Shown here: positions 8,821 through 18,131 of the stretch, one piece after another
Numbering within the stretch: position 1 is the first letter of the stretch
Layout of the letters: each line of letters opens with the position of its first letter
Source of the DNA: Hoeflea_A sp965228785
GTDB lineage: Bacteria > Pseudomonadota > Alphaproteobacteria > Rhizobiales > Rhizobiaceae
Direction of reading: 5' to 3'
DNA length: 64,000 bases
NCBI GenBank assembly: GCA_965228785.1
Contig: CBDDIF010000002.1
Span: forward strand, 2,170,001-2,234,000
Notes under the pieces: model-generated
Database searches by the model: none
What the model was told of the DNA's origin: nothing
Seen by the model: only the letters and a program-made list of their open reading frames with translations
Translations under genes and position numbers: made by a program

Positions 8821-8865
8821 TCAACAAAAATCGACAAATGTGTTGTTGCTTTGTTGAATTTTGTT
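8821..8865. promoter_or_regulatory. Paired operator sites between deoR-type gene and flavoenzyme operon
   Basis: Bases 8821-8836, read on the minus strand, are TGTCGATTTTTGTTGA. Bases 8852-8865, on the plus strand, are TGTTGAATTTTGTT. Together they form an imperfect inverted pair in the divergent promoter region. A near-identical site, TGTTGATTTTTGTTGA, lies at 13091-13106. The second site ends 7 bases before the ATG of the flavoenzyme, where binding could block translation start or promoter clearance. Confidence 0.65.
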
Positions 8866-8872
8866 AGGCTTC

Positions 8873-11320
8873 ATGACCATCCCGGACGACCATGAAGGGG
8901 ACAGGGTGCAACACGCAACAAGACATTTGATCATTGGCGGCGGCATCATCGGTTGTTCCATTGCGTATCACCTCACCCGGATGGGCGAGAAGGATGTCGT
9001 GCTTCTCGAACGGGCCGGATTGACCGAAGGTGCAACATGGCATGCCGCCGGGCTGGTCGGCCAGCTTCGGTCGTCACGCAATACCACGCGGATGTTGAAG
9101 AAGTCGGTCGAGATGTACGACCGGCTACAGGATGACGAGGGGCTTCAGTTCGACTGGAAAAAAACCGGTTCGCTTCGGCTGGCTGCCACAAGAGACCGTA
9201 TGCTAGAGGCAAGGCGCCTCGCCACCATGGCACGCAGCTTCGATCTCGAAATGCGCATCATCTCGCCGTCGGAGGCCAAGGATCTGTTCCCGCTGATCGA
9301 CGCAAGCGGGCTGGAAGGCGCTGCCTATATCCCGTCGGACGGCTATGTCGACCCGGCCTCACTTTGCCAGGCGATCGCTGGTGCCGCTCGCAAGCAGGGC
9401 GTCGATATCCGCCAGAATGTCGAGGTCACCGATTTCCAGGTTTCCGGTGGGCGCGTGACGGCGGTTGAAACGACGGAAGGTCGATGGCAGGCAGAGACGG
9501 TCATTCTGGCCGCCGGTATGTGGAGCCGCGAGCTGGGTGCGAAACTCGGCATCCGTGTTCCCGCCTGTGCTGTCGAACACCAATACATCGTCACGGAGCC
9601 CACTGGCAGCGAGATAGGGCATTTTCCCACCCTGCGCGATCCGGAGCGACTGGTCTATTACAAGCCCGATGTCGGCGGACGCCTGGTGATCGGCGGTTAC
9701 GAGGATGACACGCTTCCTTTCGGTGACACCGAAATCCCCGGACGGTTCGTGCGACAGTTGCTGCCGGAAAACCTCGACCGCTTCCTGCCTCTGGCTGAAC
9801 TTGCCGGCCAGGTGACGCCGGTGGTCAATGAGGTGGGCATCCGGCAGGTCATCAACGGGCCGATCCCCTACTCCGCCGACGGTGATTTCGTCATGGGCTG
9901 GCAGCCGGGTTTCGACAATCTGATGCTGGCGACCGGCTTCCTCTACGGCATCGCGGCCGGCGGCGGCGCCGGTGAAATGATCGCCGAGTGGGTGCAGGAC
10001 GGTCGGCCATCGCTCGATCTGTGGCCGCTCGATGTGCGGCGATTCGGCCCCCATCACGGAACACGCAGCTTCATGTATCCGCGGGCGGTCGAACACTACG
10101 CGCACCACTACAAGATGCGCTATCCGGGCCAGGAGCATGAGACCGCGCGACAGCTGCGCCTGTCGCCGCTTTACCAGCGGCTCAAGGACCAGGGAGCTGT
10201 CTACGGATCAAAAAACGGCTGGGAGCGGCCGCTCTGGTTTGCTCCGGAAGGCGTGGAGCCGGTCGACCAACTCGACTTTCTCGACCCGGGCTGGAAGCGG
10301 TACGCGGCCGAGGAACATCGAGCCGTGCGCGAGCGCGTGGCTCTTATCGACCAGTCGAGTTTTTCCAAGTTCGAGGTCCTGGGTCCCGGTGCGCTCGCAA
10401 CCCTGCAACACCTCGCCGTTTCCAACATGGACCGACCGGTGGGCACGGTGATCTATACCCAGCTTTGCAACGAGCGAGGCGGGATCGAAGCAGACGTGAC
10501 ATTCGTCAGGCTGGCGCCGGACCGGTTCTATATGATCACCGGATCCGGTTTCGGTGTGCACGACAGCGACTGGATCAATCGCCATCTGCCCAGGGACGGT
10601 TCTGTCCACATGATCGAGGTAACGAGCGGCTTTGCCGTTATCAATCTGGTCGGGCCCAAATCTCGCGACGTGCTGGCCGCCGCCTCGGAGAGCGACGTGT
10701 CTGGCACGGCTATCCCGTTTGCGACCATGGGTGAGATCGTCATCGGTGCCGCGCCAGTGCGCGCGGTCCGCATCGGCTATGTCGGCGAGCGGGGCTTTGA
10801 ACTACACGTTCCAACCGAATACGCGCTGCACGTCTACGACACGCTCTGGCAGGCCGGTGCGGCACACGGCATCGCCAATGTCGGGTACCGCACCATTGAG
10901 AGCCTGCGAATGGAAAAGGGCTATGTCTACTGGTCGGGCGACGTGTCGCCGGACAGCACGCCGATCGAGGCGGGTCTTGGATTTACGGTGCACCTGAAAT
11001 CGAAGGGTGAATTCATCGGACGCACGGTGCTGGAGAAACAGAAATCCGATGGGGTGGACCGCAGGCTGTGCACCTTCACCACGCCGGAAAACCTGCCTTT
11101 GACCGGCGGCGAGACCATTCTGTCGGGCGATCGGGTTGTCTCACTCGCCACCTCGGTCGGTTTCGGCCACACGGTTGGTCATACCATCGTCCGGGGCTAT
11201 CTCGACAAGGCCGACTGGGATCAAACCGACTTCAAGCTGGAAGTCTTCGGCGATCGGTATCCGGTGACGCGGGTCGACGGTCCGTTATACGATCCGGAAA
11301 ACCGGGCATTGAGAGGATGA
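8873..11320 (+). CDS. Dimethylglycine/sarcosine dehydrogenase-like flavoenzyme with GcvT domain
   Basis: A three-part enzyme of 815 residues. It has an N-terminal FAD-binding DAO domain (GGGIIG at 22-27), a central FAO_M linker, and a C-terminal GcvT-type tetrahydrofolate domain from about 480 (RVALIDQSSFSKFEV, later ESLRMEKGYVYWSGD). The W56-H57 pair in GATWHAAGL matches the histidine that carries covalent FAD in dimethylglycine and sarcosine dehydrogenases. The reaction would be oxidative N-demethylation, with formaldehyde captured on THF. The ATG at 8873 is chosen over an upstream TTG. Its stop overlaps a kinase gene, and a paralogue lies at 18.1 kb. The real substrate may not be dimethylglycine. 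Confidence 0.88.
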   Translation: MTIPDDHEGDRVQHATRHLIIGGGIIGCSIAYHLTRMGEKDVVLLERAGLTEGATWHAAGLVGQLRSSRNTTRMLKKSVEMYDRLQDDEGLQFDWKKTGSLRLAATRDRMLEARRLATMARSFDLEMRIISPSEAKDLFPLIDASGLEGAAYIPSDGYVDPASLCQAIAGAARKQGVDIRQNVEVTDFQVSGGRVTAVETTEGRWQAETVILAAGMWSRELGAKLGIRVPACAVEHQYIVTEPTGSEIGHFPTLRDPERLVYYKPDVGGRLVIGGYEDDTLPFGDTEIPGRFVRQLLPENLDRFLPLAELAGQVTPVVNEVGIRQVINGPIPYSADGDFVMGWQPGFDNLMLATGFLYGIAAGGGAGEMIAEWVQDGRPSLDLWPLDVRRFGPHHGTRSFMYPRAVEHYAHHYKMRYPGQEHETARQLRLSPLYQRLKDQGAVYGSKNGWERPLWFAPEGVEPVDQLDFLDPGWKRYAAEEHRAVRERVALIDQSSFSKFEVLGPGALATLQHLAVSNMDRPVGTVIYTQLCNERGGIEADVTFVRLAPDRFYMITGSGFGVHDSDWINRHLPRDGSVHMIEVTSGFAVINLVGPKSRDVLAAASESDVSGTAIPFATMGEIVIGAAPVRAVRIGYVGERGFELHVPTEYALHVYDTLWQAGAAHGIANVGYRTIESLRMEKGYVYWSGDVSPDSTPIEAGLGFTVHLKSKGEFIGRTVLEKQKSDGVDRRLCTFTTPENLPLTGGETILSGDRVVSLATSVGFGHTVGHTIVRGYLDKADWDQTDFKLEVFGDRYPVTRVDGPLYDPENRALRG

Positions 11321-12249
11321 AGATGACGGAACACACAGACCGGGTAATGGAAGCTATGCATTCGGCGCCGCAGTTTGCGGACGTGGCAAATGCGGACAGC
11401 ATCGAACGTCTCGGAGGCATGACGAACCTGGTGCATCGGGTCGATTTCGGCGGACAGTCCGTGATCGTTCGAATCCCCGGCGAAGGGACCGAAGAATATA
11501 TCGATCGCGGGGTCGAGATTCACAACGCCCGGGCAGCCGCTCGCGCTGGCGTGTCCCCGGAGGTGCTGCATGCAGACGCGCGATCCGGCGTGATGATCAG
11601 TCGGACGGTCGACGGTGTTACGACGATGACCCCGGAAGGCTTCAAGACGATCAGCGGCGCACCTGCTCGCGCCGGCAAAGCCCTGGCGCAACTGCACAAT
11701 TCCGGCGAGACGTTCCGGTTCCGCTTCGAGCTGTTTTCCATGATCGAGGACTATCTCAAGGTCCTGTCAACAAAGGACGTGGACTTGCCGGACGGTTACC
11801 ATGAAGTGGTCAAAGCCGCCGAACCCGTCAAGGATGCCCTGGCGGCGGCCAATCCGCCACTCGCCCCCTGTCACTGCGATCCGCTGTGCGAGAACTTTCT
11901 CGACGACGGCCAGACCATGTGGATTGTTGACTGGGAATATTCCGGCATGAACGATCCCCTGTGGGATCTGGGGGACCTGTCGGTGGAAGCGGGAATGAAC
12001 GCAGATCAGGACAACGAGATGATGGCCGCCTATTTCGGCCGTCAGCCCTCTGCCGCTGAAACCGGTCGCATGGTGATCTACAAGGCCATGTGCGATTTAT
12101 TGTGGACGCTCTGGGGCCTGATCCAGCACGCCGACGGCAACGAGGCTGAGGATTTCTGGGCCTACGCCACCGGGCGCTTCGACCGTTGCAAGGCGCTGAT
12201 GGGCGATCCGTCTTTCGACGCCCATCTGGCGGCCGTCAGGTCTGGTTGA
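11317..12249 (+). CDS. Choline/ethanolamine kinase-like phosphotransferase (APH fold), copy 1
   Basis: A 310-residue kinase-fold protein. The Brenner motif is HCDPLCENFL (catalytic Asp and Asn), and the metal-binding DWEYSGMNDPLWDLGDLS is the form seen in choline/ethanolamine kinases and LicA. It is predicted to phosphorylate a small amino alcohol with ATP. The start overlaps the flavoenzyme stop (ATGA), so the two are translationally coupled; an ATG six bases later is possible. Its 3' end overlaps the convergent phosphatase gene by 14 bases. Confidence 0.83.
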   Translation: MKMTEHTDRVMEAMHSAPQFADVANADSIERLGGMTNLVHRVDFGGQSVIVRIPGEGTEEYIDRGVEIHNARAAARAGVSPEVLHADARSGVMISRTVDGVTTMTPEGFKTISGAPARAGKALAQLHNSGETFRFRFELFSMIEDYLKVLSTKDVDLPDGYHEVVKAAEPVKDALAAANPPLAPCHCDPLCENFLDDGQTMWIVDWEYSGMNDPLWDLGDLSVEAGMNADQDNEMMAAYFGRQPSAAETGRMVIYKAMCDLLWTLWGLIQHADGNEAEDFWAYATGRFDRCKALMGDPSFDAHLAAVRSG

Positions 12250-13009
12250 TCAGGTCCAGCAACTCGGCGTGCAATTCCGGCGTGGAGGCGGTGACGGTGC
12301 GCCCGTCCGACTGCATCGATAGAGGCGCGCCCTGCCAGTCGGTCATGATCCCACCAGACGCTTCGACAACCGCCGATACCGGAAGATAGTCGTAGGGTTG
12401 AAGATCAAAATCGACGACGGCATCGACCAGACCGCGGGCCACCAACGCGTGCGGATAACAATCGGCGCTCATCCGACGCAGATTGCCAGCCTGAACCAAT
12501 CGACCAAAAACGGTGGGTTCTTTGACTGCCAGCTTGTCGCCCTCGTTGATGAACAGACGCGAATCGCTCAATTGCCGGCAGCCGCTCACGCGGATCGGAT
12601 CGCCGTTGCAGGTGGCGGGCGTTTCCATACCGCCGGCGTAGACCTCATCGAGGGCCGGCATGCGGATCACGCCGATCTGCGGCCGGCCAGCGTCCAGGTA
12701 GCCGAGCAGCATCCCGAACAGCGGTAGGCCGGCAATGAACGAACGTGTTCCGTCTATGGGATCAACGATCCACATGGCCTGCCCGGAACCTGACCGACCG
12801 AACTCTTCGCCGAAGACCGCCTCCCCCGGAAAATACCGCTCCAATCCAGTCCGAATTGCGCTTTCCGTATGCCGATCAGCGACGGTTACCGGGCTGCTGT
12901 CAGCCTTGGTTTCGACGTCCGGTTCTGTGCGGAAAAAGGACATGCTGACGGCGGCAGCAACGGCAGTGATTTCCACCGCCTTCTCAAGTCTGTGGGTGAT
13001 GTCGGTCAT
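12236..13009 (-). CDS. Inositol-monophosphatase/HisN-like phosphatase
   Basis: A 257-residue metal-dependent phosphatase. Family motifs are SPVTVADRHTE, EEFGRSG and the signature MWIVDPIDGTRSFIAG with the metal-binding DPIDGT, then ASGGIMTDWQGAPL near the C-terminus. Close relatives include histidinol-phosphate phosphatases and inositol monophosphatases. The start at 13009 follows AGGAAGGG at good spacing. It is divergent from the importer operon, so both promoters fall in the spacer containing the putative DeoR site. I infer that it dephosphorylates an intermediate made by one of the neighbouring kinases. Confidence 0.85.
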   Translation of the reverse strand: MTDITHRLEKAVEITAVAAAVSMSFFRTEPDVETKADSSPVTVADRHTESAIRTGLERYFPGEAVFGEEFGRSGSGQAMWIVDPIDGTRSFIAGLPLFGMLLGYLDAGRPQIGVIRMPALDEVYAGGMETPATCNGDPIRVSGCRQLSDSRLFINEGDKLAVKEPTVFGRLVQAGNLRRMSADCYPHALVARGLVDAVVDFDLQPYDYLPVSAVVEASGGIMTDWQGAPLSMQSDGRTVTASTPELHAELLDLINQT

Positions 13010-13090
13010 CGCGCCCTTCCTGAAAACACACCGACAGATGCCCACGGGTCACACGATAAGCAACCAAAAACCACAAAATCTTCTGAAAAA

Positions 13091-13132
13091 TGTTGATTTT
13101 TGTTGAAATGCTCCACGAACCTTGTTGAATAT
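13091..13132. promoter_or_regulatory. Putative DeoR operator upstream of importer operon and phosphatase
   Basis: TGTTGATTTTTGTTGA at 13091-13106 agrees with the reverse-strand site at 8821-8836 in 15 of 16 positions and with 8852-8865 in 13 of 14. A further half-site, TTGTTGAA, occurs at 13122-13129 as it does at 8851-8858. It lies in the 203-base divergent spacer between the phosphatase and the substrate-binding protein. Confidence 0.62.
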
Positions 13133-13212
13133 TCCCTGCAGGGCTGGCGCAGACTGATAAAGAGAACCGCTCTGAGGGGACTGCAGGCCGGCACAATCAA
13201 GGAGTTACAACC

Positions 13213-14145
13213 ATGCATCGTCTTTCCATTGCACTTGCCGCCCTGATGGTGGCCTCGCCCCTGGCGGCGGCGGAATCCAGCGACCCCATCAAGCTGACGC
13301 TGCACGACTGGTCGGGACAACTGATCACCACAACGCTGATGGGCGAAGTGCTGAAAGAAGCCGGGTACAATGTCGAATATGTCCAGGCCGATTACATCGC
13401 CCAGTTCGCCGGCCTGAAGACCGGCGATCTCCACGTGGCGATGGAAATCTGGGAAACCACGGGCCGCGAAGCCATGGATGAAGCAACGGCGACCGGCAAT
13501 GTCGTCAATCTCGGCTCGACAGGCATGAACGCCATCGAGGAATGGTGGTACCCCGCTTACATGAAAGAAGTCTGCCCGGGGTTACCAGACTGGAAAGCCC
13601 TGAACGATTGCGCCCAGGAATTCTCGACGCCGGAAACCGCGCCGCTAGGTCGTTACCTCGGCGGCCCCGTGACCTGGGGCGGCTTCGACGATGAACGGGT
13701 CGAAGCACTGGAAATGGACTTCGAGGTAGTGCATGCCGGCACCGACGCAGCCCTGTTCGCCGAGCTCGAATCGGCCTACCAGCGCAAGGCACCGATCGTC
13801 ATGTGGGTCTATGCGCCGCACTGGGCGCCATCGAAATATGAAGGCGAATTTGTCGAGTTCCCGCCCTATTCGGCAGAGTGTTACAGCGATCCCTCCACCG
13901 GCATCAATCCCGACGCCGCCTATGATTGCGGCAAGCCGCGCGGGCCGATCTGGAAGGTCTCCTGGTCCGGTGTCGAAGACAAATGGCCGGGTGCGGCCGA
14001 AGCCATCAAGAACTTCACCATCAGCAATGACGACATGGGTCAAATGGTTGCCGAGGTTGATCTGAACGGTAAGTCGGTCGAGGATACGGTTGCAGCCTGG
14101 ATGGATGCCAACAAGGATACATGGATGGGCTGGATCAAGAAGTAG
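13213..14145 (+). CDS. Betaine-type ABC transporter substrate-binding protein (OpuAC/ProX family)
   Basis: Periplasmic binding protein of 310 residues with a cleavable signal peptide ending at about residue 20 (SPLAAA). It has the quaternary-amine ligand-cage pattern: aromatic residues in LHDWSGQ, EIWETTG, EEWWYP and MWVYAPHW, and cysteines in CPGLPDWKALNDC. It is similar in plan to the binding protein at 45.0 kb. It should bind a methylated ammonium compound such as betaine, choline or TMAO; the exact ligand is open. A ribosome site (AAGGAG) precedes the ATG. A strong hairpin separates it from the ATPase gene. Confidence 0.88.
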   Translation: MHRLSIALAALMVASPLAAAESSDPIKLTLHDWSGQLITTTLMGEVLKEAGYNVEYVQADYIAQFAGLKTGDLHVAMEIWETTGREAMDEATATGNVVNLGSTGMNAIEEWWYPAYMKEVCPGLPDWKALNDCAQEFSTPETAPLGRYLGGPVTWGGFDDERVEALEMDFEVVHAGTDAALFAELESAYQRKAPIVMWVYAPHWAPSKYEGEFVEFPPYSAECYSDPSTGINPDAAYDCGKPRGPIWKVSWSGVEDKWPGAAEAIKNFTISNDDMGQMVAEVDLNGKSVEDTVAAWMDANKDTWMGWIKK

Positions 14146-14154
14146 CCCGTTTCT

Positions 14155-14189
14155 TCGTCGGCGCGCGTCTCGAGGCGGCGCGCCGACGA
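14155..14189 (+). terminator. Intercistronic hairpin after the binding-protein gene
   Basis: Perfect 12-bp arms (TCGTCGGCGCGC and its complement at 14178-14189) enclose an 11-base loop, with no T-run. Such hairpins between a binding-protein gene and the membrane genes usually protect the upstream mRNA or attenuate read-through, giving excess binding protein. An equivalent hairpin sits at 45997-46024. Confidence 0.7.
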
Positions 14190-14253
14190 CAATGACGCAA
14201 CAGGCCACCCGCCGAGCATCCACCCGGGCAGCCCGCTTTCTCCAGGGTGAGGA

Positions 14254-15267
14254 ATGACACGATCCGTAATCCTTGATTGCCGCGAAGTCTGGAAGCTTTA
14301 CGGAACGCAGGCCGATACTTTCCTCAACACCAATCCCTCACCGGATCTGGCCGACCTGAAAAATGCCGGACTGATCGGCGCCGTGCGCGCCGCAAGCGTA
14401 CAGATATTCGAGGGCGAGATCTTCGTGATCATGGGTCTTTCGGGCTCCGGAAAGTCGACGCTGGTTCGCTGTCTCAGCCGACTGGTCGAACCGACGGCAG
14501 GCGAAATCCACTTTGACGGCAAGGACCTGCTCAGCGCTTCCGAAGCGGAACTGATCGAGATCAGGCGCAAGCGCATGGGCATGGTGTTCCAACATTTCGC
14601 CCTGTTGCCTCACCTCACGGTGCTTCAGAACGCTGCCTTTCCGTTGGATGTGCAGGGCGTCGACAAAGCGACCCGTGAAGCACGGGCCCGTGAGATGGTG
14701 GAGCTGGTGGGGCTGAAGGGCCGCGAGAACTACTATCCGCGCGAATTGTCTGGCGGTCAGCAACAGCGCGTCGGCATCGCGCGAAGCTTGGCGGTCGAAC
14801 CGGATCTGTGGTTTCTCGATGAACCGTTTTCGGCGCTCGATCCGCTGATCCGGCGCGAAATGCAGGATGAGTTCCTGCGGCTGCAGAACATTCTTCACAA
14901 GACCATCGTCTTCATCACCCACGATTTCGACGAAGCTATACGGCTGGCGGACAGGATCGCGGTCATGAAAGACGGGGCGGTGGAACAGGTGGCGACACCG
15001 GAAGAACTGGTCCTGAACCCGGCGACCAATTATGTCGCTGAATTCACCCGTCATGTGAGCCGTGCCAAGGTGATCCAGGCGGCGTCGGTCATGGAGCCGC
15101 TCAGCGGCGACACGCACGCCGGTGATGTCGCCCATGACTCGGTGATCGATGAAATCGCCGACCAAGTTGAAGGCGCAGAAGCGCCCCACCGAGTGATGAA
15201 GGACGGGGAGCCGGTCGGGCAGATTACCCGCGAGGCTGCCATCGACGTTCTCGTGGGTCGGCGATGA
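14254..15267 (+). CDS. Betaine-type ABC transporter ATP-binding protein (ProV/OpuAA family)
   Basis: A 337-residue ATPase that drives the importer. Walker A is GLSGSGKST, the Q-loop lies in GMVFQHFALLPH, the signature is LSGGQQQRVGIARSL, and Walker B is LWFLDEPFSALD, all canonical. The N-terminus carries the 30-residue insertion (LYGTQADTFLNTNPSPDLAD) typical of this betaine subfamily. The C-terminal 60 residues are a partial CBS-like segment (VMKDGEPVGQITREAAIDVL) that may sense ionic strength or nucleotide. It overlaps the permease gene by 4 bases. Confidence 0.92.
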   Translation: MTRSVILDCREVWKLYGTQADTFLNTNPSPDLADLKNAGLIGAVRAASVQIFEGEIFVIMGLSGSGKSTLVRCLSRLVEPTAGEIHFDGKDLLSASEAELIEIRRKRMGMVFQHFALLPHLTVLQNAAFPLDVQGVDKATREARAREMVELVGLKGRENYYPRELSGGQQQRVGIARSLAVEPDLWFLDEPFSALDPLIRREMQDEFLRLQNILHKTIVFITHDFDEAIRLADRIAVMKDGAVEQVATPEELVLNPATNYVAEFTRHVSRAKVIQAASVMEPLSGDTHAGDVAHDSVIDEIADQVEGAEAPHRVMKDGEPVGQITREAAIDVLVGRR

Positions 15268-17255
15268 TCGATCGGGCGATCAGGTCCGGTGCGGCCTTCT
15301 GGGTCTTGCTGTTCGGTGTCACCTGGGCCTTGTCGAGCTATTCGTTCCAACTCTACAAGGCGCTCGATGCGCGATGGATCATCCGATTTCCGAAGAAATG
15401 GGAGCTACCGCTCGAAAGCTGGATCAGTGATTTTCTCGACTGGCTGGTCGAAAGCGCCGGCTTTTTCTTCTTCTCCTTCAAGGATCTGACCCGCGCGATT
15501 GCAGCCGCGATCGAGGCTCCATACCAGGCTCTTCGCAATCTCCTGATCGAGGGCTTTCAGTCCGGATTGGGCGACACCGCCGTAGAGATTGCACCTTCGC
15601 TCAGCTGGATTGCGGTGATTGTTACCGTGGCGGCGATCGGGCACTATGCCCGAGATTGGGCTCTGGCGGCACTTGTCGGCGCCTGCTTTGCCTATCTGGC
15701 GGTCTTCGGCCAGTGGGAAAGTGCCATGATCACCCTCGCCTCCGTCCTGATCGCCGTACCGATCGGCGCCGTCGGTGGCCTGGCTCTGGGCATTGGGGCC
15801 TATCGCGCCCCATGGTTCGACCGACTCCTGCGACCGGTGCTCGATCTGATGCAGACCGTGCCGGTCTTCGCCTATCTGGTGCCAATCCTCATTCTCTTCG
15901 GTTTCGGCCCCGTCGCGGCGCTGATCGCCACCGTGATCTATGCCATGCCGCCCATGGTGCGGGTAACAATCGTCGCGCTCCACGGCGTACCGCAGGAGAT
16001 CGTCGAGGCAGGCCGCATGGCCGGCTGCACACGGCGCCAGTTGATGTGGAAGGTGCTGGTCCCTTCGGCAACTCCAACGCTCATGGTCGGTGTCAACCAG
16101 GTCATCATGCTGACGCTTAACATGGTGATCATTGCCTCAATGATCGGCGCAGGCGGCCTCGGTTTCGACGTCCTGTCGAGCCTGCGCAAACTCGATATCG
16201 GCGGCGGCATCGAAGCGGGTCTCGCCATTGTCGTCATGGCGATCGCCTTGGACAGGGCAAGCCAGGCGTTCGCCAGCCGGGAAGAGCGGCACGCGCCGAC
16301 AGGTCACATTTTGAAGCGTCATCCCTGGTCCGGCACGGTGGTGCTGGTGATCGGAGCCACACTCATCCTTGGCCGCTTCGTACCGGCTGTCCAGACCTAT
16401 CCCGATGCGTTGACCATCACCACCGGCCCGTTCTGGTCGAGCGCGATCGAGTGGATCAACGTCAATTTCTTCGACACGTTCGAGGCCATCAAGACGTTCA
16501 TCCTGCAGTGGCTATTGTTGCCGGTGAAGAAGTTTTTCGGCGGCATACCCTGGGTCTGGGGCATCGTCGCAACCGGGCTGATCGCCTGGCGCGTTGGCGG
16601 CTGGAAACTCGGTCTGCTTGCCGCGGTGCTGATGGCCTTTATTGCTGCCTCCGGCCTATGGGCAAAAGCAATGGTGACGATCTACCTGTGCGGCGTATCG
16701 GGTCTGCTCGCCACGGTGATCGGCATTCCTTTGGGTGTCTGGGCGGCGGAAAGTCCGCGTGCGGGTCGGGTCATACTCGGCCTGATGGACACCCTGCAGA
16801 CCCTGCCCAGCTTCGTCTATCTCATACCGGTGGTGATGCTGTTTCGCGTCGGTGATTTCAGCGCGATGATCGCGGTCACCCTCTACGCGCTGGCGCCGGC
16901 GGTGCGTTATGCGGCCCATGGCGTACGCGAGGTGCCGCCCGAGCTGATCGAGGCCGGACTGGTTTCCGGCTGCACCAAACGCCAGCTCCTGTGGCGCATC
17001 AAGCTTCCGCTGGCGACACCGCAACTGCTGCTGGGCCTCAACCAGACGATCATGCTGGCTTTGTCCATGCTGGTGATTACCGCGCTCGTCGGAACCCGCG
17101 ACCTGGGCCAGGAGGTCTATATCGCGCTGACCAAAGCCAATGCCGGTCAGGGGATTGTTGCGGGTCTCTCGGTCGCCTTCATCGCCATTGTAGCGGACCG
17201 CGTCGTGAACGCCCTGGCTGAGGGCCAGCGAAAAAGGCTGGGATTATCGACATGA
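15264..17255 (+). CDS. Betaine-type ABC transporter permease, two fused permease domains
   Basis: A 663-residue membrane protein containing two full ProW-type permease domains. Each has a coupling-helix motif for the ATPase: EAGRMAGCTRRQLMWKVLVP near residue 245 and EAGLVSGCTKRQLLWRIKLP near 560. Ordinary ProW proteins have one domain and dimerise; here both halves of the channel are one chain, as in the second importer at 47.1 kb. About twelve hydrophobic segments are visible. It overlaps the ATPase upstream and the kinase downstream by 4 bases each. Confidence 0.9.
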   Translation: MIDRAIRSGAAFWVLLFGVTWALSSYSFQLYKALDARWIIRFPKKWELPLESWISDFLDWLVESAGFFFFSFKDLTRAIAAAIEAPYQALRNLLIEGFQSGLGDTAVEIAPSLSWIAVIVTVAAIGHYARDWALAALVGACFAYLAVFGQWESAMITLASVLIAVPIGAVGGLALGIGAYRAPWFDRLLRPVLDLMQTVPVFAYLVPILILFGFGPVAALIATVIYAMPPMVRVTIVALHGVPQEIVEAGRMAGCTRRQLMWKVLVPSATPTLMVGVNQVIMLTLNMVIIASMIGAGGLGFDVLSSLRKLDIGGGIEAGLAIVVMAIALDRASQAFASREERHAPTGHILKRHPWSGTVVLVIGATLILGRFVPAVQTYPDALTITTGPFWSSAIEWINVNFFDTFEAIKTFILQWLLLPVKKFFGGIPWVWGIVATGLIAWRVGGWKLGLLAAVLMAFIAASGLWAKAMVTIYLCGVSGLLATVIGIPLGVWAAESPRAGRVILGLMDTLQTLPSFVYLIPVVMLFRVGDFSAMIAVTLYALAPAVRYAAHGVREVPPELIEAGLVSGCTKRQLLWRIKLPLATPQLLLGLNQTIMLALSMLVITALVGTRDLGQEVYIALTKANAGQGIVAGLSVAFIAIVADRVVNALAEGQRKRLGLST

Positions 17256-18124
17256 GCGAGGCAATCGAACGGGCTGCGCGACTGAGCTGCTTCAAGGATC
17301 CGCGAGACATTCAGGAACTTGGTGGAGGCATCACCAACGTTAACCTGACCGTGCGCGATGGCGAGCGCCGATACGTGGTGCGCCTCGGGGACGATATTCC
17401 CGAGCATGGCGTTTTGCGATGGAACGAGTTGGCGATCAGCCGCGCGGCCGAGGCAGCCGGCGTCTCACCGGCCGTCGTCCACAGCGAACCGGGTGTGCTT
17501 GTGCTCGACTTCATCGAGGCGCAAACCTATGACGAAGCCGCCGTACGTGATCCGGCCAACCTGCCGCGCATTCTGGATCTGATCGCCCGAACCCATCGAG
17601 ATATTGGTCTTCACCTAACCACGCCCGTCCTTGCCTTCTGGCCATTCCAGGTCAACCGCACCTATGCCACCCGGCTTACGGCCGAGAATTCAACGCACAC
17701 GTCGCTGCTGCCGGACCTGATGGCCGAGCAGGATCGACTCGAGGCCGCAACAGGCCCCGTGGAGATCGTCATTGGCCACAACGATCTGCTTGCCGCCAAC
17801 ATCCTCGATGACGGCAGCCGGCTTTGGTTGATCGACTGGGAATATGGCGGCTTCAACACGCCACTCTTCGACCTGGCCGGGCTCGCAGGCAATAACGGCC
17901 TCAGCGAAGCCCAGGAACGGGCCATGCTGGAGGCCTATTTCGACGCGCCACCGGAACACCGATGGCATCCCTACCAGGCCATGAAATGCGTGTCCCTGCT
18001 GCGCGAGACCCTTTGGTCGATGACGTCGGAAATCCACTCCGAGATCGACTTCGACTATGCCGCTTATACCGCCGAGAACCTGGACCGGTTCAAAGCCGCC
18101 CTCGACGACTTCCGCAATACGTGA
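17252..18124 (+). CDS. Choline/ethanolamine kinase-like phosphotransferase (APH fold), copy 2
   Basis: A 290-residue kinase-fold protein. The catalytic loop is VIGHNDLLAANIL, and the metal site is LIDWEYGGFNTPLFDLAGLAG, again the choline-kinase style DWEY. It differs clearly from copy 1 (different loop residues and length), so it is not a recent duplicate and probably has another substrate or step. It overlaps the permease by 4 bases, so the substrate is likely phosphorylated directly after import. Confidence 0.82.
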   Translation: MSEAIERAARLSCFKDPRDIQELGGGITNVNLTVRDGERRYVVRLGDDIPEHGVLRWNELAISRAAEAAGVSPAVVHSEPGVLVLDFIEAQTYDEAAVRDPANLPRILDLIARTHRDIGLHLTTPVLAFWPFQVNRTYATRLTAENSTHTSLLPDLMAEQDRLEAATGPVEIVIGHNDLLAANILDDGSRLWLIDWEYGGFNTPLFDLAGLAGNNGLSEAQERAMLEAYFDAPPEHRWHPYQAMKCVSLLRETLWSMTSEIHSEIDFDYAAYTAENLDRFKAALDDFRNT

Positions 18125-18131
18125 GGCCCGA

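Noticed and set aside
13213..17255. Calling the first importer a TMAO transporter
   Set aside because: Its binding protein resembles TmoX, but its operon has kinases and dimethylglycine-dehydrogenase-like enzymes and no demethylase of the Tdm type, so the ligand is left open.
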